Positions 36,450 through 46,168 of a DNA stretch of 64,000 nucleotides are shown here, one piece after another. Origin of the DNA: Alphaproteobacteria bacterium (lineage in GTDB: Bacteria > Pseudomonadota > Alphaproteobacteria > Reyranellales > Reyranellaceae); assembly GCA_017307275.1 (NCBI GenBank), contig JAFKFK010000010.1, positions 177,218-241,217 on the forward strand, written 5' to 3'. The position numbers were made by a program, and so were the translations under genes. Below the pieces are notes generated by a model. It saw only the letters and a program-made list of their open reading frames with translations, did no database searches and was not told where the DNA came from. Position 1 is the stretch's first letter. The number at the start of each line of letters is the position of its first letter.

Positions 36450-38693
36450 ATGCGCGCTGACATCACCGGTTTTTTTAAGCGGCCGCGGTCAACGGTATCG
36501 TCGAGTACCATCGGGAACTTCGCTCCGCCACCCACATGGTGGGCGGCCGCCATCGTGGGTACGGCACTCGTCTTCACTCTACACGCAGTGCCGAGGTCAA
36601 CCGGGATTCTCGCTGTCCTGTTCGTCCTGTGCGCCACCGCATTTGCAGGATTGATGGTTACGTCGTGGCTCGCAGAGCGCGCAAGCACGAGAGACTACGT
36701 CCGTTCTCGCCGTGTTGGTCTCCTCAGCCTCTCCGCGGGCCTTTGGCTGCTTGGCTGGCATTCCGCTGCAGCAACGATATTGCTGGCAGGCTGGCTGGCA
36801 GCACAGCGGATCTTCGGGGCCACGACGGTCGGCCTGTTTCTTTCCCTCTTGGCCTCCATAACATTGGTTTACGTTGCGGTAGGCTTTTTCCGCGCGAGAT
36901 GGACAGCACGGGCGGCGCTTGTCGCGCTCATGCCGCCTCCGCTGTCGCAGCCGGGCTGGCGGCATTCGGCACTGTCTACGCGTACGGACCTGCGAGAGAA
37001 GGAAGCGCGCGATCGCGCCTTGCGTCTCCAGCCGACGCTTGCCGTACCCGTGCTTGCGGCGCTGGATGACCTCGGGGCGTCGAACGCAGGGCAACTCCCC
37101 CCTCATGCTCCGCGACCTGGGCTTTCCTGGAGTCGCGAGCCGATCATGAGGCTCATTGGCCTCGGCACGCCTATCGCCGCCGCGGTCCCGCTCGCCATTC
37201 TCGTCGTGTTGGCGTTCTCGTCCGACTGGAATATGGACGAACTCGCAGAGCGCGTCGGACTTCCTCCTGTCACACCAGCCGCCTCGAGCCCCCAATCCCA
37301 GGAACAAGGGAAGCCAGATCCCAGCAATAAAAGTCAGCCTCAGGAAGCCGGGGAGCCAGGCTTGCGGGACAATGGCCCGCAAGCCAATCAAGGCGGCAAT
37401 TCGCAAGGCCAGAATCAACAAGGCCAAAGCGGAAGTTCGCAAGCACCGCAACAGGCCAACAAAGGCAGCGGCTCGCAGGGACAGAACCAGTCCGGCCAGG
37501 GCGGCCAGGGTGGCAGTTCGCAATCGTCACAGCAGGCCAATCAAGGCGGCGGCTCGCAGGCACAGAACCAGTCCGGCCAGGGTGGCAGTTCACAATCGCC
37601 ACAGCAGGCCAATCAAGGCAGCGGCTCGCAAGCACAGAACCAGTCCGGCCAGGGCGGCAGTTCGCAATCGTCACAGCAGGCCAACCAAGGCGGCAGCTCG
37701 CAGGCACAGAACCAGTCCGGCCAGGGTGGCAGTTCGCAATCGTCACAGCAGGCCAATCAAGGCAGCGGCTCGCAAGCACAGAACCAGTCCGGCCAGGGCG
37801 GCAGTTCGCAATCGCCACAGCAGGCCAATCAAGGCAGCGGCTCGCAGGCACAGAGCCAGCCCGGCCAGGGCGGCAGTTCGCAATCGCCACAGCAGGCCAA
37901 CCAAGGCGGCGGCTCGCAGGCACAGAGCCAGCCCGGCCAGGGCGGCAGTTCGCAATCGTCACACCAGGCCAACCAAGGCGGCGGCGCGCAGGGACAGAAC
38001 CAGTCCGGCCAGGGCGGCAGTTCGCAATCGTCACACCAGGCCAACCAACGCGGCGGCTCGCAGGGACAGAGCCAGCCCGGCCAGGGCGGCAGTTCGCAAT
38101 CGTCACAGCAGGCCAACCAAGGCGGCAGCTCGCAGGCACAGAGCCAGTCCGGCCAGGGTGGCCATTCACAAACGCCGCAGCAGGCTAACCAAGGCAGCGG
38201 CGCGCAAAGTCAGAACCAGCCAGGCCAGAGCAGCAACCCGCCAGCACCGCAACAGGCCAATCAAGGGGATGGCTTGCAAAGGCAAGGCCCCGGACAGCTC
38301 AGCGATCCGCAAGGACAGCAAGGTCAAACGGCGCAGGCCGATTCTCAGGATCGGCGGGGTGCGCAGATTCGGCGCGTACAGGAGACAAAGGACAAGGTCG
38401 ACGGCACCGAGACGATCAAAGTTGGCCGCAAGGGCTCTTCAGCGAATGACGAACCGGAGCTGATACTCGAATCGGCGCCGGAAGCGACACCGCCATCATC
38501 CCAGAACAGTTCGGCCATCGTCATCCAGCAGACCCAGGACCTGTTGGCGAAGCGCGGATCGGGCTTCTCGGAGCCTGCTCTCACCCTGTCGCTTACGCCA
38601 GACCGGAAGCAGGCGCAGGCCACGCGCCCGTTCGAGCCGCGTCAGCACTTGCCGGAATGGGTCGAACGCCTGCTCGCCTCCCAAAATAAATAG
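36450..38693 (+). CDS. Membrane protein with twelve 24-residue Gln/Ser/Gly/Asn-rich repeats
   Basis: About 747 residues from the ATG (MRADITGFFK); a TTG seven codons upstream is an alternative start. N-terminal hydrophobic segments lie near 30-47, 52-73, 90-120 and 125-147, with another near 233-257. Residues 319-609 are twelve near-perfect copies of a 24-residue unit of the form QAQNQSGQGGSSQSPQQANQ plus GSGS. A non-repetitive C-terminal domain (about 630-747, charged, with VDGTETIKVGRKG and HLPEWVERLL) follows. I do not recognise the family. First gene of the 13-gene operon, 23 bases before moxR. The repeat looks like a long flexible spacer between membrane and C-terminal domain. Confidence 0.8.
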   Translation: MRADITGFFKRPRSTVSSSTIGNFAPPPTWWAAAIVGTALVFTLHAVPRSTGILAVLFVLCATAFAGLMVTSWLAERASTRDYVRSRRVGLLSLSAGLWLLGWHSAAATILLAGWLAAQRIFGATTVGLFLSLLASITLVYVAVGFFRARWTARAALVALMPPPLSQPGWRHSALSTRTDLREKEARDRALRLQPTLAVPVLAALDDLGASNAGQLPPHAPRPGLSWSREPIMRLIGLGTPIAAAVPLAILVVLAFSSDWNMDELAERVGLPPVTPAASSPQSQEQGKPDPSNKSQPQEAGEPGLRDNGPQANQGGNSQGQNQQGQSGSSQAPQQANKGSGSQGQNQSGQGGQGGSSQSSQQANQGGGSQAQNQSGQGGSSQSPQQANQGSGSQAQNQSGQGGSSQSSQQANQGGSSQAQNQSGQGGSSQSSQQANQGSGSQAQNQSGQGGSSQSPQQANQGSGSQAQSQPGQGGSSQSPQQANQGGGSQAQSQPGQGGSSQSSHQANQGGGAQGQNQSGQGGSSQSSHQANQRGGSQGQSQPGQGGSSQSSQQANQGGSSQAQSQSGQGGHSQTPQQANQGSGAQSQNQPGQSSNPPAPQQANQGDGLQRQGPGQLSDPQGQQGQTAQADSQDRRGAQIRRVQETKDKVDGTETIKVGRKGSSANDEPELILESAPEATPPSSQNSSAIVIQQTQDLLAKRGSGFSEPALTLSLTPDRKQAQATRPFEPRQHLPEWVERLLASQNK
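37404..38276 (+). repeat. Tandem 72-base repeat, about 12 copies, in coding frame
   Basis: A 72-base period is exact between successive copies (for example CACAGAACCAGTCCGGCC at 37561, 37633 and 37705). One copy (about 37476-37556) carries a nine-base insertion encoding an extra GQG. Copies differ mostly by Ser/Pro, Gly/Ser and Gln/His changes. The period is a multiple of three, so copy-number change would keep the frame. This is a protein-coding minisatellite, not a CRISPR array. Confidence 0.97.
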
Positions 38694-38716
38694 CCAATCG
38701 GCCAGGAAGCCACGCG

Positions 38717-39922
38717 ATGCCCAAAGAAGACCTGATGACGCCGGAAGACATTGAGCGTCTGCGCCGAGCAAAGGCCGAGATCGGCGACAAGATCAAAGGA
38801 AACGAGACGGTCATCGACGGCCTGTTCATCGCTCTCTTCACACGCGGCCACGTGCTGCTGGAAGCCAACCCCGGCCTCGGCAAGACAAGCCTCATGAAGG
38901 CTTTCACCGATGCCCTGGGCCTGAGCTTCGACGACCGCGGACGCATCCAGTTCACGCCAGATCTGATGCCTGCGGACATCACCGGCACGCTCATGCCGGT
39001 CGAGAATGACATCACCAAGCTCGCCTTCCAGGCCGGTCCGATCTTCAGATCCATCCTGCTCGCCGACGAAATCAATCGGGCGACGCCCAAGACGCAGTCG
39101 GCGATGCTGGAGGCGATGGCGGAGAAACAGGTCACCGTGCTGGGGAAGACCCGACGCCTGCCGCTCGGAGACCGCGGCGACGACCCGCGCGCACCCTTCA
39201 TGGTGATTGCCACACAGAATCCCATCGACCAGGAAGGCACCTACGAGCTGCCCGAAGCGCAGACCGACCGCTTCATGTTCAAGTTTCTGATGAACATGCC
39301 GCCGGCCAAGAGCCTTCGCGAAATCGTCGAGCGGGAAACCGGCCAATCCGTCTCCGGTGCCACGAGCGGGCCACGCGGCGCCGAAACGCGCCACGCCGAT
39401 CGCGAAGCATCGCTCGACTGGCTCTCTCGTCTTTCAGCGACGGTGCGGGAGACACGGCTATGGCCGGCCGCGCTGCGCCACATCTCCAATGTCGTACTGG
39501 CGACCAACGGCCGCTTTGCCGAATGCGAAGACGTTCCCGCGAACAACCTCACCGGGCTCCGACAGTTCGTCGCCGACTATCTCGACTTTCCACTCGGGCC
39601 ACGCGCTGCCATCCAACTGGGCGCTGCCGCCAAAGGCTACGCGACGATCAATGCCGCCCCCGACGACGTGTCCCGCGTCGATCAAAGGATTCCCGCGGGT
39701 ATGGATTGGGCGGCTGTCCCGGTTCTCCGCCACCGACTCAAGTTCAAGTACGGATGGCTCGAAAAGGCGCGCGAAGCCGACCGCCTGCTCGATGCCGAAG
39801 CGGAAACCGTCAGGGAGCACCTCGTTCACAAGCTTTTCCGGCTGGCCATGCCACGCAGCAGCGCAGCCGACGGTTACGCGCAAATCCTCGACGGCTTCGC
39901 GACCGCACGCGGCCAGCCGTGA
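38717..39922 (+). CDS. MoxR-family AAA+ ATPase
   Basis: A 401-residue AAA+ chaperone-like ATPase. Walker A EANPGLGKT lies at 49-57, Walker B LLADEIN at 114-120, sensor 1 is ATQNPIDQEGTYELPEAQ and the arginine finger lies in QTDRF. MoxR proteins act with VWA-domain partners to mature or assemble protein complexes. DUF58 and VWA genes follow directly, the canonical MoxR-DUF58-BatA order. The stop overlaps the DUF58 start (GTGA). AGGAAG precedes the ATG. Confidence 0.95.
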   Translation: MPKEDLMTPEDIERLRRAKAEIGDKIKGNETVIDGLFIALFTRGHVLLEANPGLGKTSLMKAFTDALGLSFDDRGRIQFTPDLMPADITGTLMPVENDITKLAFQAGPIFRSILLADEINRATPKTQSAMLEAMAEKQVTVLGKTRRLPLGDRGDDPRAPFMVIATQNPIDQEGTYELPEAQTDRFMFKFLMNMPPAKSLREIVERETGQSVSGATSGPRGAETRHADREASLDWLSRLSATVRETRLWPAALRHISNVVLATNGRFAECEDVPANNLTGLRQFVADYLDFPLGPRAAIQLGAAAKGYATINAAPDDVSRVDQRIPAGMDWAAVPVLRHRLKFKYGWLEKAREADRLLDAEAETVREHLVHKLFRLAMPRSSAADGYAQILDGFATARGQP

Positions 39923-40884
39923 GCCGCCCCGCACTCCCGATCTCGCGCGACCTGTTGCATCGCGCGCTGTTCCGGGCACGACGCGAGATGTCGTCGATCG
40001 GGCTTGGCCCGTCTCGGCGGCGGCGATCGGGGCAGTCGCTGGAGTATCGCGAGCATCGCGAATTCGTGCCAGGCAACGACGTGCGCAACATCGATTGGCG
40101 CGCATCGCTTCGCTATAAGGGGCCGTTCGATCATCTCGTTCGCGCCTATGAGGCCGAAGAGCAGTACGCCATGGTCGTGGCACTCGACGTGCGCCCGGAA
40201 ATGTGGCTGCCAGAGCGCATGCCGGTCATGCAATTGGGTTTGTGGCTGGTCGAAGCACTGGGCGAGCTTGCGGTCGCGGCCAAACTCTCCGCCAACGTCC
40301 TGCCGCTGTTCGGGAATACCGTCCGCCCGACGCGACCATTGCGCGGCTCCGCCGTCACGACACTCTTCCGTTCCTTTCTCGACGACGTATGGGACGGACG
40401 GCCACAAGACGAGCGGGGCTGGACGGCCCCACCGCAAATCGGGGCAAGCGACCTCATACGTCACCTGCCTCCAGCTGCCGTTGTCGTCGTTATTACCGAC
40501 GGCACCTTCGGCGACGACCAGCCAGGTTTCGCCAACATCATTCGCGAAGCCCAGCGCGCCCATCGCCATGTCGCGTTGATCATCCTCGACGGCTGGCCGG
40601 CCGAGCGCGCTCTGCTGGAACAGCAGTCGGTGCGGCTCCTGCCTTTCGGCACCTTTACGGGCCGCACCGAGCTGGCCGACCCGACGAACCGCGAACTCGA
40701 TGCCGCGGAAAAGGCACTGGACTCGGCGCGCCAAAAGCTGCGCGCGCAAGAAGGCGGCCTGGCGGTCTCCCAGTGGACGATACGCCGCGACATGACCAGG
40801 CACAGCGACCTCGAAGCAATGTTCCGCGAGCAGTTCGAGGCCTTTCTCCGCGCGAGCCAGATCTTCGCCTTGGCGGGGCGATGA
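39919..40884 (+). CDS. DUF58 domain-containing protein
   Basis: A 321-residue protein from a GTG start overlapping the MoxR stop. The diagnostic DUF58 stretch EYREHREFVPGNDVRNIDWR (about 33-52) is clear, followed by a VWA-like fold (MVVALDVRPEMWLP; VVVVITDGTFGDDQ) without an intact MIDAS motif. DUF58 proteins accompany MoxR and BatA-type VWA proteins; their molecular role is poorly known. Its stop overlaps the next ATG. Confidence 0.92.
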   Translation: MSRPALPISRDLLHRALFRARREMSSIGLGPSRRRRSGQSLEYREHREFVPGNDVRNIDWRASLRYKGPFDHLVRAYEAEEQYAMVVALDVRPEMWLPERMPVMQLGLWLVEALGELAVAAKLSANVLPLFGNTVRPTRPLRGSAVTTLFRSFLDDVWDGRPQDERGWTAPPQIGASDLIRHLPPAAVVVVITDGTFGDDQPGFANIIREAQRAHRHVALIILDGWPAERALLEQQSVRLLPFGTFTGRTELADPTNRELDAAEKALDSARQKLRAQEGGLAVSQWTIRRDMTRHSDLEAMFREQFEAFLRASQIFALAGR

Positions 40885-42539
40885 GCGCGGCGGTGGCTCT
40901 CGGCGTGATCGGTGGCTGCGCCGTCGCCCTGCTGCTTTGGTATCTGCGCCGCCCGCCGCGCCGTGAGGTGCGCATCGCCGCCTGGCGTTTTCTCGGCGAG
41001 CTGTCGCCGGCCTCAAAAGCACCGGTCCGGCCTTCGCTCGCGAGCCTGCTCAGAAGCCATTGGCTGGCGGTACGGCTACTCGTCCTGGCGCTGGCAGGAG
41101 TGCCGTTCTTTCTCTCCACAAGCGAGCCATTACCGGAGGGTCGCCCCCGCGTCGGGTTGCGCCTGGTGATCGACGTCTCGGCCAGCATGGCCGTGCAAAG
41201 CGGTGCCGGAACACGCCTCGACGAGGCCCGCCATCTGGCCCGCACTCTGGTCGAGGAGGTTGCGGCGCTGGAGCCCAAGGCCGATGTCTGCATGAAGTTG
41301 GTAACGGTCGGCGCCCGCGCACAGGAAGCAAAAGTGTCGACCCCTGCCGAGTTGGACAACGCGCTCGCGATGCCCCGAGCACCGAGCGGCGGCACCGGAA
41401 CGCAGCTCGTCGCACAAGCGATGGCCCACGATCCAAGCTGCCCGCCGACACATGCAGTGGTCATCTCAGATCTGCGCAGACCCAGCATCGAGGCCGGCAG
41501 CGGCCGCGCCTTGTTGTGGTGGCAGGTCGGCGAACCTCAGCCGAACATCGGCCTGACCACCGTCGCGATCGACACGCCCCTCTTCCAGGCTGGACCGCCG
41601 ACCATCTCCGTCGCCCTCCGCCGCGTCGGCGGCGCGGCCTCGCCCGGCGAAGTGCGGGTCCTGTCGCCCAGCGGCCAGCACATTCCGGTCCGCACGCCTG
41701 ACTGGACCGCGCGCGAGGAAAGTCTGCCGGTCCTCTTCGAGGCGTCGACGCCTGGTCGCTATGTCGTCGAACTGGAGCGCAACGACGCCTATGCCGGGGA
41801 CAACCGCCTCACCATCGATGTACCGGAAACGACCGCACCGACATTCGACTGGCGACTGGCCGACGTGCCACGGCCACCCGCACTGCGCGCCGGAACCGGC
41901 ACCGACAGCATCCTCGTGGCGCCCATCGCGATGATGGCGCAAGCGCAAGGTCGCCGCTCCGTATTGATGCTCGGACCGCTGGAGGAGCCGCGCGACCGGC
42001 GACGGCTTGGCGTGTTCATCTCGGGAGATCCGCTGCTCGCCGACGTCAATCTTGAGATCATCGATCGTACTGCGCCGCCCGCCCTGCCCTTCCCCGGCGA
42101 GCCGTGGATCCGCGTCGTCGAGGAGGATATCCCGCGACGCGATCACGCCGGCATTCTGGTAGCGCGTCGCAACAATCCTTCTTCGGTGATCATTCCTGCA
42201 CCGCCACGCACGGGATCGGAGCAGGTGCGCAATGCAGGCTACTTGCTGCTGTTCAACGCCATCCGTTATGTCACGGCCGGCCACCTCCCGGCACTCGTCG
42301 TGCGGCGCACCGCAGCCGACGACAGCGTGATCCAGGGCGCGGATCTCGAAACCGACACCGCTGTGCCGAGAGGTGCCGACGACCGTGCCGTGAAGATTAG
42401 CCCGGTCGACGCCGCGGCCCTCCCGAGCAACGAGCGCCGAGACTCGGGGCCACCCCTCTGGCCGTGGAGTATCGTGCTGCTGCTCGGACTGTTGATCGTC
42501 GAGCGGTGGTTCGGCGTGTCTTACAAGGCCACGGCGTGA
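40881..42539 (+). CDS. BatA-like VWA membrane protein
   Basis: A 552-residue protein with the aerotolerance-regulator N-terminal layout: helix about 2-20, a WRFLGE...RSHWLAVRLLVLALAGVPFF stretch with helix 62-79, then a VWA domain with MIDAS DVSAS (D98, S100, S102). A beta-rich region follows and a C-terminal helix (about 528-545, WPWSIVLLLGLLIVERW) anchors the protein. This is the expected MoxR partner: an inner-membrane protein with a metal-dependent adhesion domain. ATGA overlap with DUF58 and GTGA overlap with the next gene. Confidence 0.88.
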   Translation: MSAAVALGVIGGCAVALLLWYLRRPPRREVRIAAWRFLGELSPASKAPVRPSLASLLRSHWLAVRLLVLALAGVPFFLSTSEPLPEGRPRVGLRLVIDVSASMAVQSGAGTRLDEARHLARTLVEEVAALEPKADVCMKLVTVGARAQEAKVSTPAELDNALAMPRAPSGGTGTQLVAQAMAHDPSCPPTHAVVISDLRRPSIEAGSGRALLWWQVGEPQPNIGLTTVAIDTPLFQAGPPTISVALRRVGGAASPGEVRVLSPSGQHIPVRTPDWTAREESLPVLFEASTPGRYVVELERNDAYAGDNRLTIDVPETTAPTFDWRLADVPRPPALRAGTGTDSILVAPIAMMAQAQGRRSVLMLGPLEEPRDRRRLGVFISGDPLLADVNLEIIDRTAPPALPFPGEPWIRVVEEDIPRRDHAGILVARRNNPSSVIIPAPPRTGSEQVRNAGYLLLFNAIRYVTAGHLPALVVRRTAADDSVIQGADLETDTAVPRGADDRAVKISPVDAAALPSNERRDSGPPLWPWSIVLLLGLLIVERWFGVSYKATA

Positions 42540-45196
42540 CCCTGCAGGCATTCCTTCCCTGCCGCTGGCTCGAGAGCCTCGTCGTCGGCGTCACCTGTAC
42601 GGCATCGCCGTGGGCCACTTTCCTGGGTGGGCTCGTCGGCATCGCGGTGGCCATCGCAGGTCTTTGGCTCCTGACGCGCCAGCAATGGCGACGGCACAAT
42701 AACGCAGCCCATGACTTGCCGATCGGTCTGCCCGCAGCAGCGGCCGGCCTCGCAACCATTGTCGCCGGCCTGTCGCTGGGAGCCGCCGCCGGCGCCCCTG
42801 AGTATCGCCCGACGATGGCGCGCACCGAGCTGCATGTCATCGTGCTGGTCGACGCTTCGGAAAGCGCCACGCGCGAAATCGCCGGCTGGCGCACGCAATT
42901 GAAGGAGGCGGCGCGTGCCCTGGCGCCCATCGCCGGCCAGACAGAAGCGCGCGGCAGCCTGATCCTGTTCGGCTCGACGGTGCGCGTAGATGCCGAGTCG
43001 GTGCCTCTCGCCGCGCTGCTTCAGCGCCTGCCCGACACGCGGCCGCTCGAAGGCCAGGATGCCGACGCAACGGCGCCGCGCAGGGCTCTGCAGCGCGCCC
43101 TGCAAATCGCCCGCGCGAAGCCGATCCCTGCCCGTTTGCTGATAGTCTCGGATGGGCTCTGGACGGAATCGGCACCCGCTGCGGAAGTGCGCGAGGCGGC
43201 CGCGCTTGGCCTACGCATCGACGTCGTGCCGATAGAGGCCGCACCGGCGAAGCTCGGCATCGTCTCCGGCCATTTACCTATCGTCGTCGACAGCGGCGCC
43301 AACGTGCCGACTCGCCTGGTCATTGCCGGCATGGACGACGAGACGGTGGAGCTGAACTTCAACCGGAACCGCGGGCAGGCGTCGCCCTCGCAGGCCGCAA
43401 TCCTCGGCCGCGATCCCCGGCAGGTGCGAGCCGATCAGACCTTCGACGGTCGCGGCGTGCAGTTCGTCGAAACTGCGCTCCGTCGCGCCAACGGCAAACG
43501 ACAGGTCCTCCGCTTCTACACGACAGTGCTGGCGCCGCCGCGCATTGTGGTGCTGGGGGCCGCGCCCTGGGTCGACCGGCTGCCACGTGATCGCTTCCAG
43601 ATCATGCGTCGCGATCCACGCGCCGCGCTCGACCTGTCCGACACCGACGTCGTCGTCATGGACAATCTGGCGCGCAACGAGTTGCACCCCGATACACCGG
43701 CGCGCATCGCCTCGGCGGTGACGCACGACGGGCTCGGCCTGTTCTTCGTCAACGGCCCGATGCGCGGGACGCCCAAGGACGAAACTGTCATCGGCACCTA
43801 TCGGAAGACCCCGCTGGAGGGAATCCTGCCGGTTTCGCCGGACCGCGATCTGATCAGGGTCGACCCGCCTCCGCGCACCATCGGCATCGTGATCGACAGC
43901 TCCGGATCGATGAGAGGCAACAGCATCGCTCTGGCCAAAAAGATCGCGTCCGACATTGTTGGCCGTATGCGCGACAAGGACTACATCGTCATCGATTCCT
44001 TTCCCCAGAAGGGTACGCCGATCCGAACCCCGCTGAGAATGGCGCCGGATGGTCGACGTCGCGCGCTCGACTTCGTTGCGGGATTGTCCGCTGGAGGCGG
44101 CAGCAACGAAGCGCCGGGCATCTCGCTGATCCAGAGCTTGCCGTCGTCGAACTGCGCCGCCTTCCTGTTCAGTGATGGCGATGTCGAAAGCCAGGTCGAG
44201 TTCGCGCCCGGCTGCAGCTTCAACTATGTGGAAATACAGTACGGCAACGACCGATACGCCTCCAGGAGCGCGCATCTGCGCAAGAGCGCGGCGAAGAACG
44301 GCAATCATTACTCCGTTTCCGATCGCATCAGCGACCCACCACGCTTCGAGTTCCGCTTCCTCGATCCGCCACCCGAGGAGATCAACTTCAGAAACCAGAC
44401 CTTCACGCCGGGCTCGCGACGCACCGATCCCGCGCTGGCGCCGCGGCTTGCGACAAATGGCGTGGCGATCACGTTCGCCCGGCCCGAAAGCGAGGTGTAC
44501 TTGTTTCGGGATGCCTTCCCGGCCGACCCCGTGCTGGCTTTCCGTCCGCAGCTGGCGGATCCGCGACACGGCGAGACCGGCGCTTTCCTCGGCGCGCTGG
44601 AGGGCGCTTGGCTCGGCCCTTCCGCGATTGCAGCACTCGCCCAGCATCTCGAGCGCTTGTCGGGGTGGCAACAACGCGACCGGATGCAGGTCGAGATGCA
44701 AGAGATTGCCGGCCGCATACGCCTGCGGCTGACGCCACTCGGCGACCGCACCACGCGCGCCTCCCTCGCGAGCGCATCGGCGGTAATCGATTTGTTCGGC
44801 AAGTCCTCGATTGCCGTCACTCGCCTGTCGGGGGCCGATGACGCGGCAAGTTTCGAGGGCGTATTCGAGTTGCCGGAAGGTGATCCAAGCGTTGCGCTGC
44901 GGGGCCAGTTGCGGGTGAACCTGGGAACGCGCAGCGAACGTATCCCGATGCTTCTGCCGGCAGTGTCTCCGTCTGAAGCGCGTCAAACCCTGGAAGCCTA
45001 TACGCACGGGCAAGACCGCGCCTCGCTGGAGGCGCTTGTACGGCCAACGCAGGGGCGTGTACTCGCGCCGCAGGAGCGCCTGGAAGGTGACTTCGCTCCG
45101 CGGCCACCGCCGCCCGTGCCGTTGCATGCCTGGTTACTGACACTGGGTGCGTTCGCCTGCCTCCTTGCCTTTGTCGGCCGGCAGGTCAAGCCATGA
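42536..45196 (+). CDS. Large membrane protein with two VWA domains and a GATase1-like domain (BatB-like)
   Basis: An 886-residue protein from a GTG start. Two N-terminal helices (about 28-47 and 64-88), a first VWA-like domain with DASES at 106-110, a glutamine-amidotransferase-like fold without visible catalytic Cys (about 333-430, PPRIVVLGAAPWVDRLP to GLGLFFVNGP), and a second, canonical VWA with MIDAS DSSGS at 454-458. A long beta-rich C-terminal part and a final helix (about 863-880) follow. Two VWA domains around a GATase fold in one chain is unusual; most Bat proteins have one. Overlaps both neighbours by four bases. Confidence 0.85.
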   Translation: MTLQAFLPCRWLESLVVGVTCTASPWATFLGGLVGIAVAIAGLWLLTRQQWRRHNNAAHDLPIGLPAAAAGLATIVAGLSLGAAAGAPEYRPTMARTELHVIVLVDASESATREIAGWRTQLKEAARALAPIAGQTEARGSLILFGSTVRVDAESVPLAALLQRLPDTRPLEGQDADATAPRRALQRALQIARAKPIPARLLIVSDGLWTESAPAAEVREAAALGLRIDVVPIEAAPAKLGIVSGHLPIVVDSGANVPTRLVIAGMDDETVELNFNRNRGQASPSQAAILGRDPRQVRADQTFDGRGVQFVETALRRANGKRQVLRFYTTVLAPPRIVVLGAAPWVDRLPRDRFQIMRRDPRAALDLSDTDVVVMDNLARNELHPDTPARIASAVTHDGLGLFFVNGPMRGTPKDETVIGTYRKTPLEGILPVSPDRDLIRVDPPPRTIGIVIDSSGSMRGNSIALAKKIASDIVGRMRDKDYIVIDSFPQKGTPIRTPLRMAPDGRRRALDFVAGLSAGGGSNEAPGISLIQSLPSSNCAAFLFSDGDVESQVEFAPGCSFNYVEIQYGNDRYASRSAHLRKSAAKNGNHYSVSDRISDPPRFEFRFLDPPPEEINFRNQTFTPGSRRTDPALAPRLATNGVAITFARPESEVYLFRDAFPADPVLAFRPQLADPRHGETGAFLGALEGAWLGPSAIAALAQHLERLSGWQQRDRMQVEMQEIAGRIRLRLTPLGDRTTRASLASASAVIDLFGKSSIAVTRLSGADDAASFEGVFELPEGDPSVALRGQLRVNLGTRSERIPMLLPAVSPSEARQTLEAYTHGQDRASLEALVRPTQGRVLAPQERLEGDFAPRPPPPVPLHAWLLTLGAFACLLAFVGRQVKP

Positions 45197-46095
45197 GCAA
45201 GGCCAGCGACCCTGTCTATGATTTTGCCGCGATCGATGTCGATCGTGTCATCCTCGTCTTGCGCGACCTGGCCCGGCAGTCGATCCGTCATATCTTCACG
45301 AACCAGGCGCGCCCCGAACTGTCGGCGGAAGACGCACGTGTTCTGATGCCCCTGGTGCTGCCGCCGCGCTACGGCACCTTGGGCAGACGGCGCGCGGAGC
45401 GCTTCCTTCGCCGTCCGTTGCGGTTGTCGCTGGCTTCCAATGCGCCTCTGCCGCTCGGACCGCTCGAGGTTGTCGCCGCCACCTCGATGCTGCGACGCGG
45501 TCCGACGCTGCCACTACCATGGGCACGCCTGAACCAAAGTGGCGTCGATTCCGGTGAAGCGATCGTCGAAATGCTGGCGCGTATCGCCTTCGAAGATCCC
45601 GCGCTAATCGAGGAAGGCGCCACGCTAGCCCGCCAGAAGCTCGTGGCAGAGGTCCTGTTCAGCCCGCGCGACAAGCCAATCCGGTTCGGTGCCGCTGCCC
45701 TGCTGACCCTCATCGGTCTCGTCGTGCCTCGTATCGACGGCTATCCCCGCTTCGGCCTCGTTCGGAAGGTCGAAACCGGCCTGTTCGCCATCGCCTTACG
45801 GCATCAGGCGACGGCAGGCCTTCCCGACAATGATGCCTGGCTGCTTGCCGAGGCTGCGGAACGTTGCCTGGCCGACTTGCCTCGCCGCCCAGGATGGATC
45901 GCCCGGCTGACGGCACGATGGCACCTTGATCGCCGACCGCTGATCGACCGGATCGCCGTCACGGTGGTCGCCACGGCGCCGCGCTATCATCTGCTGGCAG
46001 CTCGGCGCACCGACGGCGCCATGCTCGCGGCCGACTGGCAAGGTGACGCCGGTACATCTTCCGCGCTAAGATCATTCTTGACTGGCCATCTATAG
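45193..46095 (+). CDS. Unrecognised protein of the MoxR/propeller operon
   Basis: A 300-residue, mostly helical, basic protein (MSKASDPVYDFAAIDVDRVI...) with no signal peptide and no convincing membrane helix; one mildly hydrophobic stretch near 165-185. No motif I can name. Its ATG overlaps the VWA gene stop. Probably a cytoplasmic component linking the first ATPase module to the second, since the RavA-type ATPase gene follows after a 73-base gap. Confidence 0.75.
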   Translation: MSKASDPVYDFAAIDVDRVILVLRDLARQSIRHIFTNQARPELSAEDARVLMPLVLPPRYGTLGRRRAERFLRRPLRLSLASNAPLPLGPLEVVAATSMLRRGPTLPLPWARLNQSGVDSGEAIVEMLARIAFEDPALIEEGATLARQKLVAEVLFSPRDKPIRFGAAALLTLIGLVVPRIDGYPRFGLVRKVETGLFAIALRHQATAGLPDNDAWLLAEAAERCLADLPRRPGWIARLTARWHLDRRPLIDRIAVTVVATAPRYHLLAARRTDGAMLAADWQGDAGTSSALRSFLTGHL

Positions 46096-46168
46096 TCGAT
46101 GTCCGAAAGCCAGTGGGAAGCTATCGGAGAGAGTGTCGGCGCTAGGCCAGAGGGTGGGTCGATCCGTC

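Noticed and set aside
37404..38276. Possible CRISPR array
   Set aside because: Repeats are contiguous 72-base units without unique spacers and lie in a coding frame.
37156..38463. 435-codon Arg/Ala-rich repetitive frame over the 72-bp repeat
   Set aside because: The +1 shifted reading of the repeat; the Q/S/G/N frame continues into non-repetitive domains on both sides and fits the operon spacing.
43274..45127. 617-codon minus-strand frame opposite the double-VWA gene
   Set aside because: Shadow frame; the VWA motifs are on the plus strand.
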